Assembly: GCA_965658595.1 (NCBI GenBank)
Contig: CBFHSW010000038.1
Span: 1-31,788 of the forward strand
Source of the DNA: UBA1858 sp965658595
GTDB taxonomy: Bacteria; Pseudomonadota; Gammaproteobacteria; UBA4575
Reading direction: 5' to 3'
DNA length: 31,788 bases
Positions within the stretch are counted from its first letter, which is position 1. Each line of letters starts with the position of its first letter. Below are positions 17,750 through 25,995 of this stretch, in pieces. Under the pieces are notes generated by a model. That model did not search any database. It had not been told where the DNA came from and worked only from the letters and a program-made list of their open reading frames with translations. The translations under genes and the position numbers were made by a program.

Positions 17750-18292
17750 TTAAATTAATTCGTCCTCTAACGCTTCTTGCTTATGTGCAATCTGATTAAG
17801 TAAGCGTTTGAAAAATTGCAGCTTGAGAACCGCTTCCTTAGCTTGCTCCCATTCTTGCTGGTCGTAGGCTTCCTGAAACACCTGCACTAATTGTTTTTTT
17901 TGTGCCGCTGCTTGCTCTGCAAGTGTATCCAGCGCTGTCAATGCATCTGACTGCTGGTCAACCGTGTCAATCGCTTCACGCAATTCCATCTGCCCAACAA
18001 GAAACTCCATATCCTGTGTTGTATCTTTGTCTTCATCAAACTCAACACCCTGCATTTGCAAAAGATATCGAGCACGCATCTGATCATCTTTAAGCGTTTT
18101 AAAAGCTTCATTAATGTGACTAGTGACCTGCATGGCTATGCGTTTGTCTTGATTATTTGCGTTCACAAATCGATCTGGGTGAAACTGCAGTTGCAATAGT
18201 TGATATTGATCAGCCAACTTTGACTGATCAATAGAGAAGAATGCTTCAAGTTGAAAACACTCAAAGTAGCTTTTTGTAAAATCAAATTCCAT
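17750..18292 (-). CDS. hscB: J-domain co-chaperone HscB
   Basis: HscB delivers IscU to HscA and stimulates its ATPase. The 180-residue protein has an N-terminal J domain with the essential HPD at residues 38-40 (QFHPDRFVN). A C-terminal three-helix bundle with an acidic region (GVEFDEDKDTTQDMEFLVGQ) binds IscU. An 88-bp gap separates it from iscA, the longest within the operon downstream of iscS. Confidence 0.95.
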   Translation of the reverse strand: MEFDFTKSYFECFQLEAFFSIDQSKLADQYQLLQLQFHPDRFVNANNQDKRIAMQVTSHINEAFKTLKDDQMRARYLLQMQGVEFDEDKDTTQDMEFLVGQMELREAIDTVDQQSDALTALDTLAEQAAAQKKQLVQVFQEAYDQQEWEQAKEAVLKLQFFKRLLNQIAHKQEALEDELI

Positions 18293-18380
18293 ATTTATCT
18301 CAAACTATTAACGAATATGATGATCATGCAATTCGCTATTGTTCAAAATAGGGTCAGTGCAGGTCGACGCTTATATCAAT

Positions 18381-18704
18381 TTATACAGTGAAGCTCTCAC
18401 CACAACCACATCGATCCTTTTCATTAGGATTATTGAACTTAAAACCTTCATTTAATCCCTCTTTGGCAAAATCTAATTCTGTGCCTTCGAGATAAACGAG
18501 ACTTTTAGGACTAACCAGCACTTTGACACCTCGATCTTCAAAGATTTCATCACCATCTTCGACTTGATCTGCAAACTCAATGGTATAGGCCATCCCAGAA
18601 CAACCTGTGGTTTTAACACCCAAACGCACGCCCACACCTTTACCTCGTTTTTCGAGGAAGGTGCGAACTCTTTGCGCTGCGCTTTCTGTCAATGAAACCG
18701 ACAT
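18381..18704 (-). CDS. iscA: A-type iron-sulfur carrier IscA
   Basis: IscA carries Fe-S clusters or iron to target proteins. The 107-residue protein has the three invariant cysteines at 35, 99 and 101 (TTGCSGMAY and RCGCGESF), identical in position to E. coli IscA. Its start follows the iscU stop by 2 bp. Confidence 0.96.
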   Translation of the reverse strand: MSVSLTESAAQRVRTFLEKRGKGVGVRLGVKTTGCSGMAYTIEFADQVEDGDEIFEDRGVKVLVSPKSLVYLEGTELDFAKEGLNEGFKFNNPNEKDRCGCGESFTV

Positions 18705-18706
18705 AG

Positions 18707-19105
18707 TTAGGCGCTTTTCTTTTCTTCTGATTGCTTACTCTGATAATCCGTAATAGCTGCTTGAATGGCATCTTCTGCCAATACTGAACAGTGTATCTTT
18801 ACTGGAGGAAGAGCTAACTCTTCAGCAATCTCAGAGTTTTTAATTTGGCTAGCCTCATCAAGTGTTTTGCCTTTAACCCATTCGGTTAAAAGACTTGATG
18901 ATGCAATAGCAGAACCGCATCCGTAAGTTTTGAATTTAGCATCTTCGATTACACCATTATCACCCACTTGGATTTGTAATTTCATTACATCACCACATGC
19001 TGGTGCACCAACCATACCTGTGCCTACACTGGTATCGTCTTTATCCAATGTGCCCACATTGCGAGGGTTTTCATAGTGATCCAAGACCTTGTCACCATAT
19101 GCCAT
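18707..19105 (-). CDS. iscU: Iron-sulfur cluster scaffold IscU
   Basis: IscU is the scaffold on which IscS-derived sulfur and iron form a [2Fe-2S] cluster. The 132-residue protein carries Cys37, Asp39, Cys63 and Cys106 in the expected contexts (GAPACGDVM, KTYGCGSAIASSS, IHCSVLA). The HscA recognition motif LPPVK is at 99-103. It lies between iscS (33 bp) and iscA (2 bp). Confidence 0.97.
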   Translation of the reverse strand: MAYGDKVLDHYENPRNVGTLDKDDTSVGTGMVGAPACGDVMKLQIQVGDNGVIEDAKFKTYGCGSAIASSSLLTEWVKGKTLDEASQIKNSEIAEELALPPVKIHCSVLAEDAIQAAITDYQSKQSEEKKSA

Positions 19106-19138
19106 ATTTGACTCCTTAAAGTTTTCTGAAGTAGCAGC

Positions 19139-20362
19139 TTAATGCGCTGCCCATTCAATAGATTTTAAATCAATACCTTCTTTATACATATCCCACAATG
19201 GAGACAAGTCTCGTAATTTGCTCACCGCTGAGCGTATTACTTGAATCGCGTGGTCGACATCTTGTTCAGTTGTGAATCGACCAATACTAAAGCGCAATGA
19301 ACTATGCGCCAGCTCATCATCGCGTCCCAGAGCACGTAATACATAACTCGGTTCCAGTGACGCACTGGTACATGCCGAGCCCGATGATATAGCAATATCC
19401 TTCAGCGCCATAATTAAGCTCTCACCTTCAACAAAATTAAAGCTCATGTTGAGATTATGTGGCACACGCTTATCGATGTCTCCATTAATATAGACTTCTT
19501 CGATATCTTTTAGTCCTTCTAGCAAGCGATCTCGTAAGGCTCTTATGCGCTCATTCTCACTATCCATCTCGACTTCAGCCAATCTAAAGGCTTCGCCCAT
19601 ACCGGCAATTTGGTGTGTAGGTAATGTGCCTGAACGCATTCCACGCTCATGACCACCACCATGCATCTGAGCTTCAATGCGGATGCGTGGCTTACGTCTT
19701 ACGAATAATGCACCTATACCCTTTGGTCCGTAAGTTTTATGAGCAGAAAAACTCATCAAGTCGACTTTTATCGCCTGCAGATCTATCTTCTCTTTACCTG
19801 GGCTTTGAGCTGCATCGACGTGGAATATCACTTTATTCTCACGCGCAATTTCACCAATTGCTTGAATATCTTGAATCACACCAATTTCGTTGTTTACATG
19901 CATGATAGAGATCAGCACAGTATCTTCTCGAATTGTTGATTTAAGTACATCCAGATCGACTAAACCATTGTCTTTAGGCTCGAGGTAAGTAACTTCAAAG
20001 CCTTCTCGTTCTAGCTGACGGCAGGTATCAAGCACTGCTTTATGTTCGGTTTTAAGTGTAATCAGATGCTTGCCTTTCTTACTGTAGAAATGTGCAGCCC
20101 CTTTAATCGCAAGGTTATTCGATTCAGTAGCGCCACTCGTCCAAACAATTTCCTTAGGGTCACAATTAACAAGACTGGCAACTTGTTGACGGGCTTTTTC
20201 AACCGCCTCTTCTGCATTCCACCCAAAGGCGTGACTGCGTGATGCTGGGTTACCAAAATTTCCATCATGGGTTAAGCAATCCATCATGACTTTAGCAACT
20301 CGCGGATCTACCGGTGTCGTCGCACTGTAATCGAGGTAAATTGGTAATTTATTTTGACTCAC
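19139..20362 (-). CDS. iscS: Cysteine desulfurase IscS
   Basis: IscS takes sulfur from cysteine for Fe-S clusters and for tRNA thiolation. The 407-residue PLP enzyme has the internal aldimine Lys209 in SFSAHKTYGPKG and the persulfide Cys331 in SSGSACTSASLEPSYVL, on the long flexible loop typical of group I enzymes. Both sit three residues later than in E. coli because of a slightly longer N-terminus. It starts 17 bp after iscR. Confidence 0.97.
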   Translation of the reverse strand: MSQNKLPIYLDYSATTPVDPRVAKVMMDCLTHDGNFGNPASRSHAFGWNAEEAVEKARQQVASLVNCDPKEIVWTSGATESNNLAIKGAAHFYSKKGKHLITLKTEHKAVLDTCRQLEREGFEVTYLEPKDNGLVDLDVLKSTIREDTVLISIMHVNNEIGVIQDIQAIGEIARENKVIFHVDAAQSPGKEKIDLQAIKVDLMSFSAHKTYGPKGIGALFVRRKPRIRIEAQMHGGGHERGMRSGTLPTHQIAGMGEAFRLAEVEMDSENERIRALRDRLLEGLKDIEEVYINGDIDKRVPHNLNMSFNFVEGESLIMALKDIAISSGSACTSASLEPSYVLRALGRDDELAHSSLRFSIGRFTTEQDVDHAIQVIRSAVSKLRDLSPLWDMYKEGIDLKSIEWAAH

Positions 20363-20379
20363 TCACACATTCCTTTCAG

Positions 20380-20853
20380 TTATGTTGTTTGAAATTCAAC
20401 CGTTTGCTCAGTACTACTCATTTTGTCCTGACGCGCGGCTATATCTAATACATGCTGTTTGTTGATGGCATCTTCAAGGGTGATCCCTGATAAAAACACA
20501 TGGATTTGCGCACTTAATCCTTCCCATAAATCATGGGTTAGGCAACGTTGATGATTCTGACAACCTTCATTGCCTCCACAGCGTGTAGCGTCAACACTTT
20601 CATCTACCGCAGTAATAATGTCAGCGATAGCGATCTCTTTGGCCTCGCTTGCAAGGTGATAACCACCCCCAGGACCGCGAGTGCTCTTGACCAATCCGGC
20701 ACGACGTATTCTGCTAAACAGCTGCTCTAAATAAGATAAAGATATCCCTTGGCGCTGAGATATATCACAGAGCGATACTGGGCCCTGATGTTGATGGATA
20801 GCCACGTCAAACATCGCGGTAACCGCATACCTGCCTTTAGTATTTAATTTCAT
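20380..20853 (-). CDS. iscR: Fe-S sensing repressor IscR
   Basis: IscR is an Rrf2-family regulator that represses the isc operon when it carries a [2Fe-2S] cluster. From the ATG at 20853 it has 157 residues: a winged helix (MKLNTKGRYAVTAM, then SYLEQLFSRIR and GPGGGY), then the ligands Cys92, Cys98, Cys104 and His107, in the E. coli positions. The open frame reaches 39 bp further upstream, but the family N-terminus and the ribosome binding site TGAGGTG before ATG decide the start. A matching operator lies 68 bp upstream, so the operon should be autoregulated. Confidence 0.96.
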   Translation of the reverse strand: MKLNTKGRYAVTAMFDVAIHQHQGPVSLCDISQRQGISLSYLEQLFSRIRRAGLVKSTRGPGGGYHLASEAKEIAIADIITAVDESVDATRCGGNEGCQNHQRCLTHDLWEGLSAQIHVFLSGITLEDAINKQHVLDIAARQDKMSSTEQTVEFQTT

Positions 20854-20920
20854 AGCGCACCTCAGATACCCGCCGTTGGGTACCTTTATCAATGTTGTTG
20901 ATTATGGCCATGATGGTGCA

Positions 20921-20945
20921 ATACCTGAGTAAAATGATCAAGTAT
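20921..20945 (-). promoter_or_regulatory. IscR type 1 operator at the isc promoter
   Basis: The 25 bases, read on the minus strand, begin ATACTTGA and end ACTCAGGTAT. By my hand comparison they match the published type 1 IscR consensus (ATASYYGACT, then RWWWYAGTCRRSTAT) at 22 of 25 positions. An embedded TTGATC could act as a -35 box, but a convincing -10 box at the right distance is not visible. The best -10-like hexamer, CATAAT, is further downstream. Confidence 0.75.
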
Positions 20946-20967
20946 GTCTAAAGAGGTGGTTAGACAT
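20944..20967 (-). other. 8-bp inverted repeat abutting the IscR operator
   Basis: ATGTCTAA and TTAGACAT form a perfect inverted repeat with an 8-nt loop, about 24 bp after the trmJ stop on the minus strand. It overlaps the IscR operator by two bases. It could end trmJ transcription or be a second protein-binding site. There is no T-tract on the minus strand, while CTTTT follows on the plus strand. Confidence 0.45.
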
Positions 20968-20990
20968 CTTTTAAACAGAATAAAACGACT

Positions 20991-21704
20991 CTAATCCACT
21001 GTTTTTTCAATGCTTTTTAAAATGCCTCGCAGGATGTTTACCTCAGCGCTGGTGAGTTCAGTACGATCATACAGCTGCCTAACTTTGCGCATCAGTGGTA
21101 CCGGATTATCTATATCAAGAAAATCCACTTTGCCAAGCACTTCCCACAGATGCTCATAAAAGCCCTCTATTTCACCCGAGGGAGCAATGGCTGGAGCTTT
21201 TGGAAGCTGAGAGGCGTGTTTATCGACTAATTGAGCGACGTGCCATTCATAACAAATGATTTGCACAGCTGCCGCTAAATTCAGTGAAGCATATTCATCA
21301 TTTGCAGGTATGGTGCACACACCATGACATAGATCAATTTCTTCATTGGTAAGGCCATTTCTCTCGCGACCAAACACAAAAGCAACTTTTAGACCTTGAT
21401 ATTGAGTAGTTAATTCTTGCATTAATGGCTTAGGTGCTAATACTGGCGCCGATAGCTTTCTGTCTCTAGCGGTCACTCCGATTACGCGCTGACAGTCAGC
21501 GATAGCTTCCTGTAAAGTTTCACAACGCTGTGAATTTTCCAATAATTCAGCGGCGCCTGAAGCACGCGCAAAAGCGACTGGATCGGGGAACTGCTGAGGA
21601 TTCACCAGACTCAACTGTGATAAACACATGGTTTTCATAGCGCGCGCAGCGGCGCCAATGTTGCCAGGATGTGAGGTTTCGACTAATACGATCTTTACTT
21701 GCAT
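20991..21704 (-). CDS. trmJ: tRNA 2'-O-methyltransferase TrmJ
   Basis: TrmJ methylates the ribose of residue 32 in several tRNAs. The 237-residue SPOUT enzyme shows the three family motifs: the N-terminal VLVETSHPGNIGAAARAMK, the middle FGRERNGLTNEE and the C-terminal SLNLAAAVQIICYE that forms the trefoil-knot SAM site. Its place next to iscR and divergent from suhB is conserved in gammaproteobacteria. Confidence 0.95.
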   Translation of the reverse strand: MQVKIVLVETSHPGNIGAAARAMKTMCLSQLSLVNPQQFPDPVAFARASGAAELLENSQRCETLQEAIADCQRVIGVTARDRKLSAPVLAPKPLMQELTTQYQGLKVAFVFGRERNGLTNEEIDLCHGVCTIPANDEYASLNLAAAVQIICYEWHVAQLVDKHASQLPKAPAIAPSGEIEGFYEHLWEVLGKVDFLDIDNPVPLMRKVRQLYDRTELTSAEVNILRGILKSIEKTVD

Positions 21705-21808
21705 GTGATAATTTTAAAATTTATGTGCTTACATTGTGGAATGGCTCTGTTACCCTGTGGCGCCTTAGCCCCAAACTTAAAAATAACCCGACTTTATATT
21801 CTACGCTT

Positions 21809-22603
21809 ATGAGTACACCTGCCCTGAATATCGCTATTAGCGCAGCTCGCGCTGCTGGCCATATCATCATCAGAAACATCAACCGACGCCCGGATTTAAA
21901 AATTCAAGCTAAGGCGGTGAATGATTTTGTCAGTGAAGTTGATCATCAAGCAGAATATGAAATCATTTCGACCATACGAAAAGCATACCCTAACCATGCC
22001 ATTCTTGCAGAAGAATCCGGTCAACACGAGGGTAAAGAATGTGAGTGGATTATTGATCCTTTAGATGGCACGTCTAATTATATCCGAGGCATTCCACATT
22101 ACTGTGTCTCTATTGCCATGCGTGAAGACAATAAAGTCAAAATAGGCGTGGTTTATGATCCCGTTAAAGAAGAGTTATTCTGTGCCGCACGCGGTGAAGG
22201 TGCCACTTTAAACAACCGCCGAATCCGCGTAAGTACACACAAGGATATTTCTGGTGGACTCATCGCTACAGGGATGCCCTGTCGCAAAGATCAAGCCAGC
22301 AGTGTGGATTCCTATATGAATACATTGCGCTTAATGGTTCAAAATAATGCGGATGTAAGAAGTTTAGGCTCTGCCGCATTGGACTTAGCTTATGTTGCAG
22401 CAGGTCGTTATGATGGCTTTTGGATTTCAGGACTGAATAGTTGGGATATGGCTGCTGGAGCATTATTGATTCAGGAAGCGGGGGGCTTAGTCAGTGACGA
22501 CAAAGGTGGCCACGCTTATATGGAAAGCGGCAACATCGTTGCCGCCAACTCAAAAATGTATAAACATCTGATCACGACTTTAAATAGCTCGGCTAAGAAC
22601 TAG
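21809..22603 (+). CDS. suhB: Inositol-1-monophosphatase family protein SuhB
   Basis: SuhB is a Mg-dependent phosphatase of the inositol monophosphatase fold; in E. coli it also joins the rRNA antitermination complex. From the ATG at 21809 the product has 264 residues, close to E. coli's. It shows metal-site motifs EESG (68-71) and DPLDGT (83-88) and the late WDMAAGALLIQEAGG. The open frame extends 138 bp upstream into trmJ, but that part has no family similarity, so I reject it. It is divergent from trmJ with a 104-bp shared promoter region in which no clear boxes stand out. Confidence 0.95.
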   Translation: MSTPALNIAISAARAAGHIIIRNINRRPDLKIQAKAVNDFVSEVDHQAEYEIISTIRKAYPNHAILAEESGQHEGKECEWIIDPLDGTSNYIRGIPHYCVSIAMREDNKVKIGVVYDPVKEELFCAARGEGATLNNRRIRVSTHKDISGGLIATGMPCRKDQASSVDSYMNTLRLMVQNNADVRSLGSAALDLAYVAAGRYDGFWISGLNSWDMAAGALLIQEAGGLVSDDKGGHAYMESGNIVAANSKMYKHLITTLNSSAKN

Positions 22604-22610
22604 CCGCCAC

Positions 22611-22648
22611 AAAAAAACTGTCTTACGCTGAGTGCTTCATTTAGACAG
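22611..22648 (-). terminator. Intrinsic terminator of the queA-secF operon
   Basis: On the minus strand, 60 bp after the secF stop, CTGTCT and AGACAG form a 6-bp stem with a long loop, followed at once by seven T. This fits a rho-independent terminator for the leftward secF transcript. Confidence 0.55.
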
Positions 22649-22672
22649 CAGATCCAGATCGTCTGTTTTTTG
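22643..22672 (+). terminator. Weak plus-strand terminator after suhB
   Basis: On the plus strand AGAC and GTCT (with inner CAGA and TCTG alternatives) can form a short stem followed by GTTTTTT. With the minus-strand terminator beside it, the gap between convergent suhB and secF looks bidirectional. The stem is short, so this is tentative. Confidence 0.4.
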
Positions 22673-22707
22673 TATGAACTTTGATTGTTATTGCTAATCG
22701 CTGACTG

Positions 22708-23664
22708 CTATTCAAAAGCATTGATCGGACGACTACCGTCATCGTCACCTTCACTATCTTCCTTATCTTCGTCAAATAAATCTTGCGCTGTGACATTCAA
22801 CAAAACTAATAATGAACTTGCGATGTATATAGAAGAATAAGTTCCGATAAGAACACCAACCAATAATGCCAGTGCGAAAGAGTGAATCACTTCACCACCC
22901 ACAAAGAACAGCGCCAATAACACAAACAAGGTTGTTAATGATGTCATGATGGTTCTGGAGAGCGTTTGATTGATGGAGCCATTGATCACCTCAAGTGGTG
23001 TGGCTTTGCGCATCTTTCTAAAATTCTCTCGAATGCGATCAAACACTACGATGGTATCGTTCAAGCTGTATCCAATCACCGCCAATACTGCCGCCAATAC
23101 AGTTAGGTCAAAAGGCGCTTGAGTGATAGAGAAAAATCCTACCGTAAGCAAGACATCATGTATCAATGCGGCTACCGAACCCAAAGAAAATCGAAATTCA
23201 AAACGAAGCATGACATAGATAAGAATCGCTACCAAAGCATATAGCACGGCTAAGCCGCCATCATCTCTTAATTCATCACCCACTTGTGGGCCAACAAATT
23301 CAACACGGCGCATAGTTGGATCACCAGTACTCTCCAGCGCTCTCAATACTTGATTACTGATTTCAGCTGCCTTAACACTGTCACTGGCAGGTAAGCGAAT
23401 CAATACATCTTTAGCCGTTCCAAAGTGTTGCACAATCACATCATCAAATTGTGCTGCCGCTAGTGCAGATCTAACTGGGGCTAGCTCGACACTTTGACTG
23501 TAACCCACTTCCACAATGGTACCACCCGTGAAATCAATACCAAGATTGAGTCCACGTATAGATAAAGAAGCAATTGAGGCCAGTAATAAAACGATAGAGA
23601 CAACCCAGGCGATTTTACGGCGACCCAGAAAGTCTATGTTCAATGATTGTTTGAGTAATTGCAT
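22708..23664 (-). CDS. secF: Protein export membrane protein SecF
   Basis: SecF works with SecD to use the proton gradient for late steps of protein export. From the ATG at 23664 the product has 318 residues with six membrane helices. GLNLGIDFTGGTIVEV follows the first helix, and conserved helices include AVIGYSLNDTIVVFDRIREN. The C-terminal tail is acidic. The open frame reaches back to 23703 inside secD, but the start at 23664 (4 bp after the secD stop) gives the normal N-terminus. Which start is used is not certain. Confidence 0.95.
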   Translation of the reverse strand: MQLLKQSLNIDFLGRRKIAWVVSIVLLLASIASLSIRGLNLGIDFTGGTIVEVGYSQSVELAPVRSALAAAQFDDVIVQHFGTAKDVLIRLPASDSVKAAEISNQVLRALESTGDPTMRRVEFVGPQVGDELRDDGGLAVLYALVAILIYVMLRFEFRFSLGSVAALIHDVLLTVGFFSITQAPFDLTVLAAVLAVIGYSLNDTIVVFDRIRENFRKMRKATPLEVINGSINQTLSRTIMTSLTTLFVLLALFFVGGEVIHSFALALLVGVLIGTYSSIYIASSLLVLLNVTAQDLFDEDKEDSEGDDDGSRPINAFE

Positions 23665-23668
23665 ATGC

Positions 23669-25531
23669 TTAGATCGCCAAAGTTGGCGCCTTTTTGTTTC
23701 CATAAATAATGTTAATTAATGCGCGTGTACCCATGATGGCAGTCAACATAGAGCAAAGAATACCTATAGAGAGTGTTACCGCAAACCCCTTAATTGGCCC
23801 TGTTCCGAAAGTGAATAGCACAATCGAGGCAATTAATGTGGTGACGTTAGCATCAGCAATAGTCGATAACGCTTTGGCATAACCAGAATGAATACTAGCT
23901 TGAGGAGAATTGCCGTTGCGAACTTCCTCACGTATGCGCTCAAATATCAACACGTTGGCATCCACGGCCATACCCACAGTCAACACGATACCAGCGATAC
24001 CTGGTAGGGTTAATGTGGCACCTGGAATCATCGATAAAATAGCAATAATCATGAGTAAATTTGCGGCCAATGCGACATTGGCCACTAAACCAAATACCCG
24101 ATAGTAAAGAACCATGAACACCATCACCAATAACATACCCAACATGACGGATAATTTGCCTTGATCAATGTTTTGCTGACCCAGACTTGGCCCCACGGTA
24201 CGTTCTTCAATGATATTCATAGGAGCGGCTAATGCCCCAGCACGCAATAGTAAAGCTAAATTGCGAGCTTCACGTGTAGTTTCTAAGCCTGTGATTTGGA
24301 AGCGTTTACTGAGCTGGTCTTGTATACGCGCGATATTAATCACTTCTTCTACACGACGCATTCGTGACTGCAGTTGCCCTTGTTCGTCTTTATAGTATTC
24401 GGTTTTATTCTCAATAAATACCACGGCCATCAAGCGTTTGATGTTCTCACCTGTGGATTCACTGAATAAACGCGCACCCTTTCCATCCAAGGTAATGAAC
24501 ACGGTTGCACCGGCAGTTTCAGGATCGAGTCCAGATGCTGCATCAGTGATGTAATCACCTGACAACATGACTCTGCGCTTCAATAACACGGGCACACCCT
24601 CACGATCATAGTAGAGCTTGTCGCCTAATGGCACTTGACCAGTGTCTTGTGCAAGATATGCATCACCTTGCTCATCCACCAAACGAAACTCCAAGGTTGC
24701 CGTCGCACCTAATAATTCTTTGGCTCGCGCTGTATCTTGAACGCCAGGCAACTGCACCACAATGCGGTCTAAGCCTTGGCGTTGGATTACCGGCTCAGCA
24801 ACACCTAATTCATTGACACGTTTTCTTAAGGTCGTGATATTTTGCTGAATAGCAAAACTTTGCAACTCAGTTCGTGCTGTTTCCTTAAGTGTTGCATGAA
24901 TAATGAAGCCTTCTTCATCATCCTCAAAATCTAGCACATCACGAAAGTTCTTATTGAGAACTTGCAGGCCTTGACTGAAGTTTGCTTCATCTTTGAAACG
25001 CACAGATAGCTGTCCGTTGTCTTGAGCAACACCGGCATAACGAACTTTTTGTTCTCTTAAGCTGGCTCGAAAATCCCCTTGATATCGATCTAATGCCTTG
25101 CTGATGGCTGCGCCCATATCAACCTGCATTAGGAAGTGCACACCACCTCTTAAATCCAAACCCAAACTCATAGGTCCTGCATTTAAAGACTGTAAAAACT
25201 CTGGAACTGCAGGCGCCAAGTTAAGAGCGACCACATGCTGAGAGCTGAGCGAGCTTTTTAGCTCATCAGCTACTGCCAGCTGAGTCTCAGTATCATCAAA
25301 ACGGATGAGTAATTGCTTGAGATCAGTCTCTTCAACAGTTTTATAATTGTGCTTATTATTTTCCAGAATTCTTTCTACTTGAATAGCCAGACCTGGTGGT
25401 AACTCACCAGAGTCATGAGAAATTTGAACAGAAGGATCTTCTGGATAAAGATTGGGCACAGCATATAGCGCTGCGAGCAATAAAATGCCAAGCAGGAGAC
25501 AGTTTTTCCATAGAGGATAATGATTTAACAT
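23669..25531 (-). CDS. secD: Protein export membrane protein SecD
   Basis: SecD is the larger SecDF subunit. The 620-residue protein has one N-terminal helix, a large periplasmic region with the P1 signature GLDLRGGVHFLMQVD, and LRKRVNELGVAEPVIQRQG. Five C-terminal helices follow, including GIVLTVGMAVDANVLIFERI. Length fits the E. coli protein. It follows yajC by 21 bp. Confidence 0.97.
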   Translation of the reverse strand: MLNHYPLWKNCLLLGILLLAALYAVPNLYPEDPSVQISHDSGELPPGLAIQVERILENNKHNYKTVEETDLKQLLIRFDDTETQLAVADELKSSLSSQHVVALNLAPAVPEFLQSLNAGPMSLGLDLRGGVHFLMQVDMGAAISKALDRYQGDFRASLREQKVRYAGVAQDNGQLSVRFKDEANFSQGLQVLNKNFRDVLDFEDDEEGFIIHATLKETARTELQSFAIQQNITTLRKRVNELGVAEPVIQRQGLDRIVVQLPGVQDTARAKELLGATATLEFRLVDEQGDAYLAQDTGQVPLGDKLYYDREGVPVLLKRRVMLSGDYITDAASGLDPETAGATVFITLDGKGARLFSESTGENIKRLMAVVFIENKTEYYKDEQGQLQSRMRRVEEVINIARIQDQLSKRFQITGLETTREARNLALLLRAGALAAPMNIIEERTVGPSLGQQNIDQGKLSVMLGMLLVMVFMVLYYRVFGLVANVALAANLLMIIAILSMIPGATLTLPGIAGIVLTVGMAVDANVLIFERIREEVRNGNSPQASIHSGYAKALSTIADANVTTLIASIVLFTFGTGPIKGFAVTLSIGILCSMLTAIMGTRALINIIYGNKKAPTLAI

Positions 25532-25552
25532 AAGTGAATCTCGAATGAGGAC

Positions 25553-25879
25553 TTAGTCCTGATTAAGTGTACCTTTAGGCAATATATTATTAATGGCAAG
25601 CTTCTGAACCTTAATCACGACATTCTCAGCTAATTCGATACGGACATAATCTTCGCCCACACCTTTGATTTTTCCCATCATTCCACCATTTGTCACAACT
25701 TCGTCTCCTTTAGTTAATGAATCCATTAGAGACTTGTGTTCTTTTTGACGTTTTTGCTGAGGTCTAATAATCATGAAATACATAATCAGAAAGAAAATAC
25801 CGATCATGACTAACATTTCTGTACCACCACCTGCAGGGGCTGGGGCTGAATCAGCATATGCGCTACTAATAAGTGACAT
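25553..25879 (-). CDS. yajC: Preprotein translocase accessory protein YajC
   Basis: YajC is a small inner-membrane partner of SecDF. The 108-residue protein has a single membrane helix (MLVMIGIFFLIMYFMIIRP), the marker RPQQKRQKEHK and then a soluble domain (KGDEVVTNGGMMGKIKGV). A clear ribosome binding site (CGGAG, about 8 bp) precedes the ATG. Confidence 0.96.
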   Translation of the reverse strand: MSLISSAYADSAPAPAGGGTEMLVMIGIFFLIMYFMIIRPQQKRQKEHKSLMDSLTKGDEVVTNGGMMGKIKGVGEDYVRIELAENVVIKVQKLAINNILPKGTLNQD

Positions 25880-25921
25880 TGTGTTTACTCCGATTTAAAT
25901 CTTTGAACAATATTGCGGCGT

Positions 25922-25927
25922 ATTATG
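25922..25927 (-). promoter_or_regulatory. Possible extended -10 promoter element before yajC
   Basis: In the 116-bp gap between tgt and yajC the minus strand reads TGTCATAAT, an extended -10 form (TGn before CATAAT), 43 bp upstream of the yajC ATG. No good -35 box precedes it. It may give yajC-secD-secF an internal promoter in addition to read-through from queA-tgt. Confidence 0.35.
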
Positions 25928-25995
25928 ACACACTTAGCTGACTGTTCTAGAATAAACCCATAGGAAATTCACGAATAACAAGGCTGGAGAGAGTT

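Noticed and set aside
21671..21808. N-terminal extension of suhB
   Set aside because: The extra 46 residues overlap trmJ and do not resemble the family; the ATG at 21809 gives the usual N-terminus.
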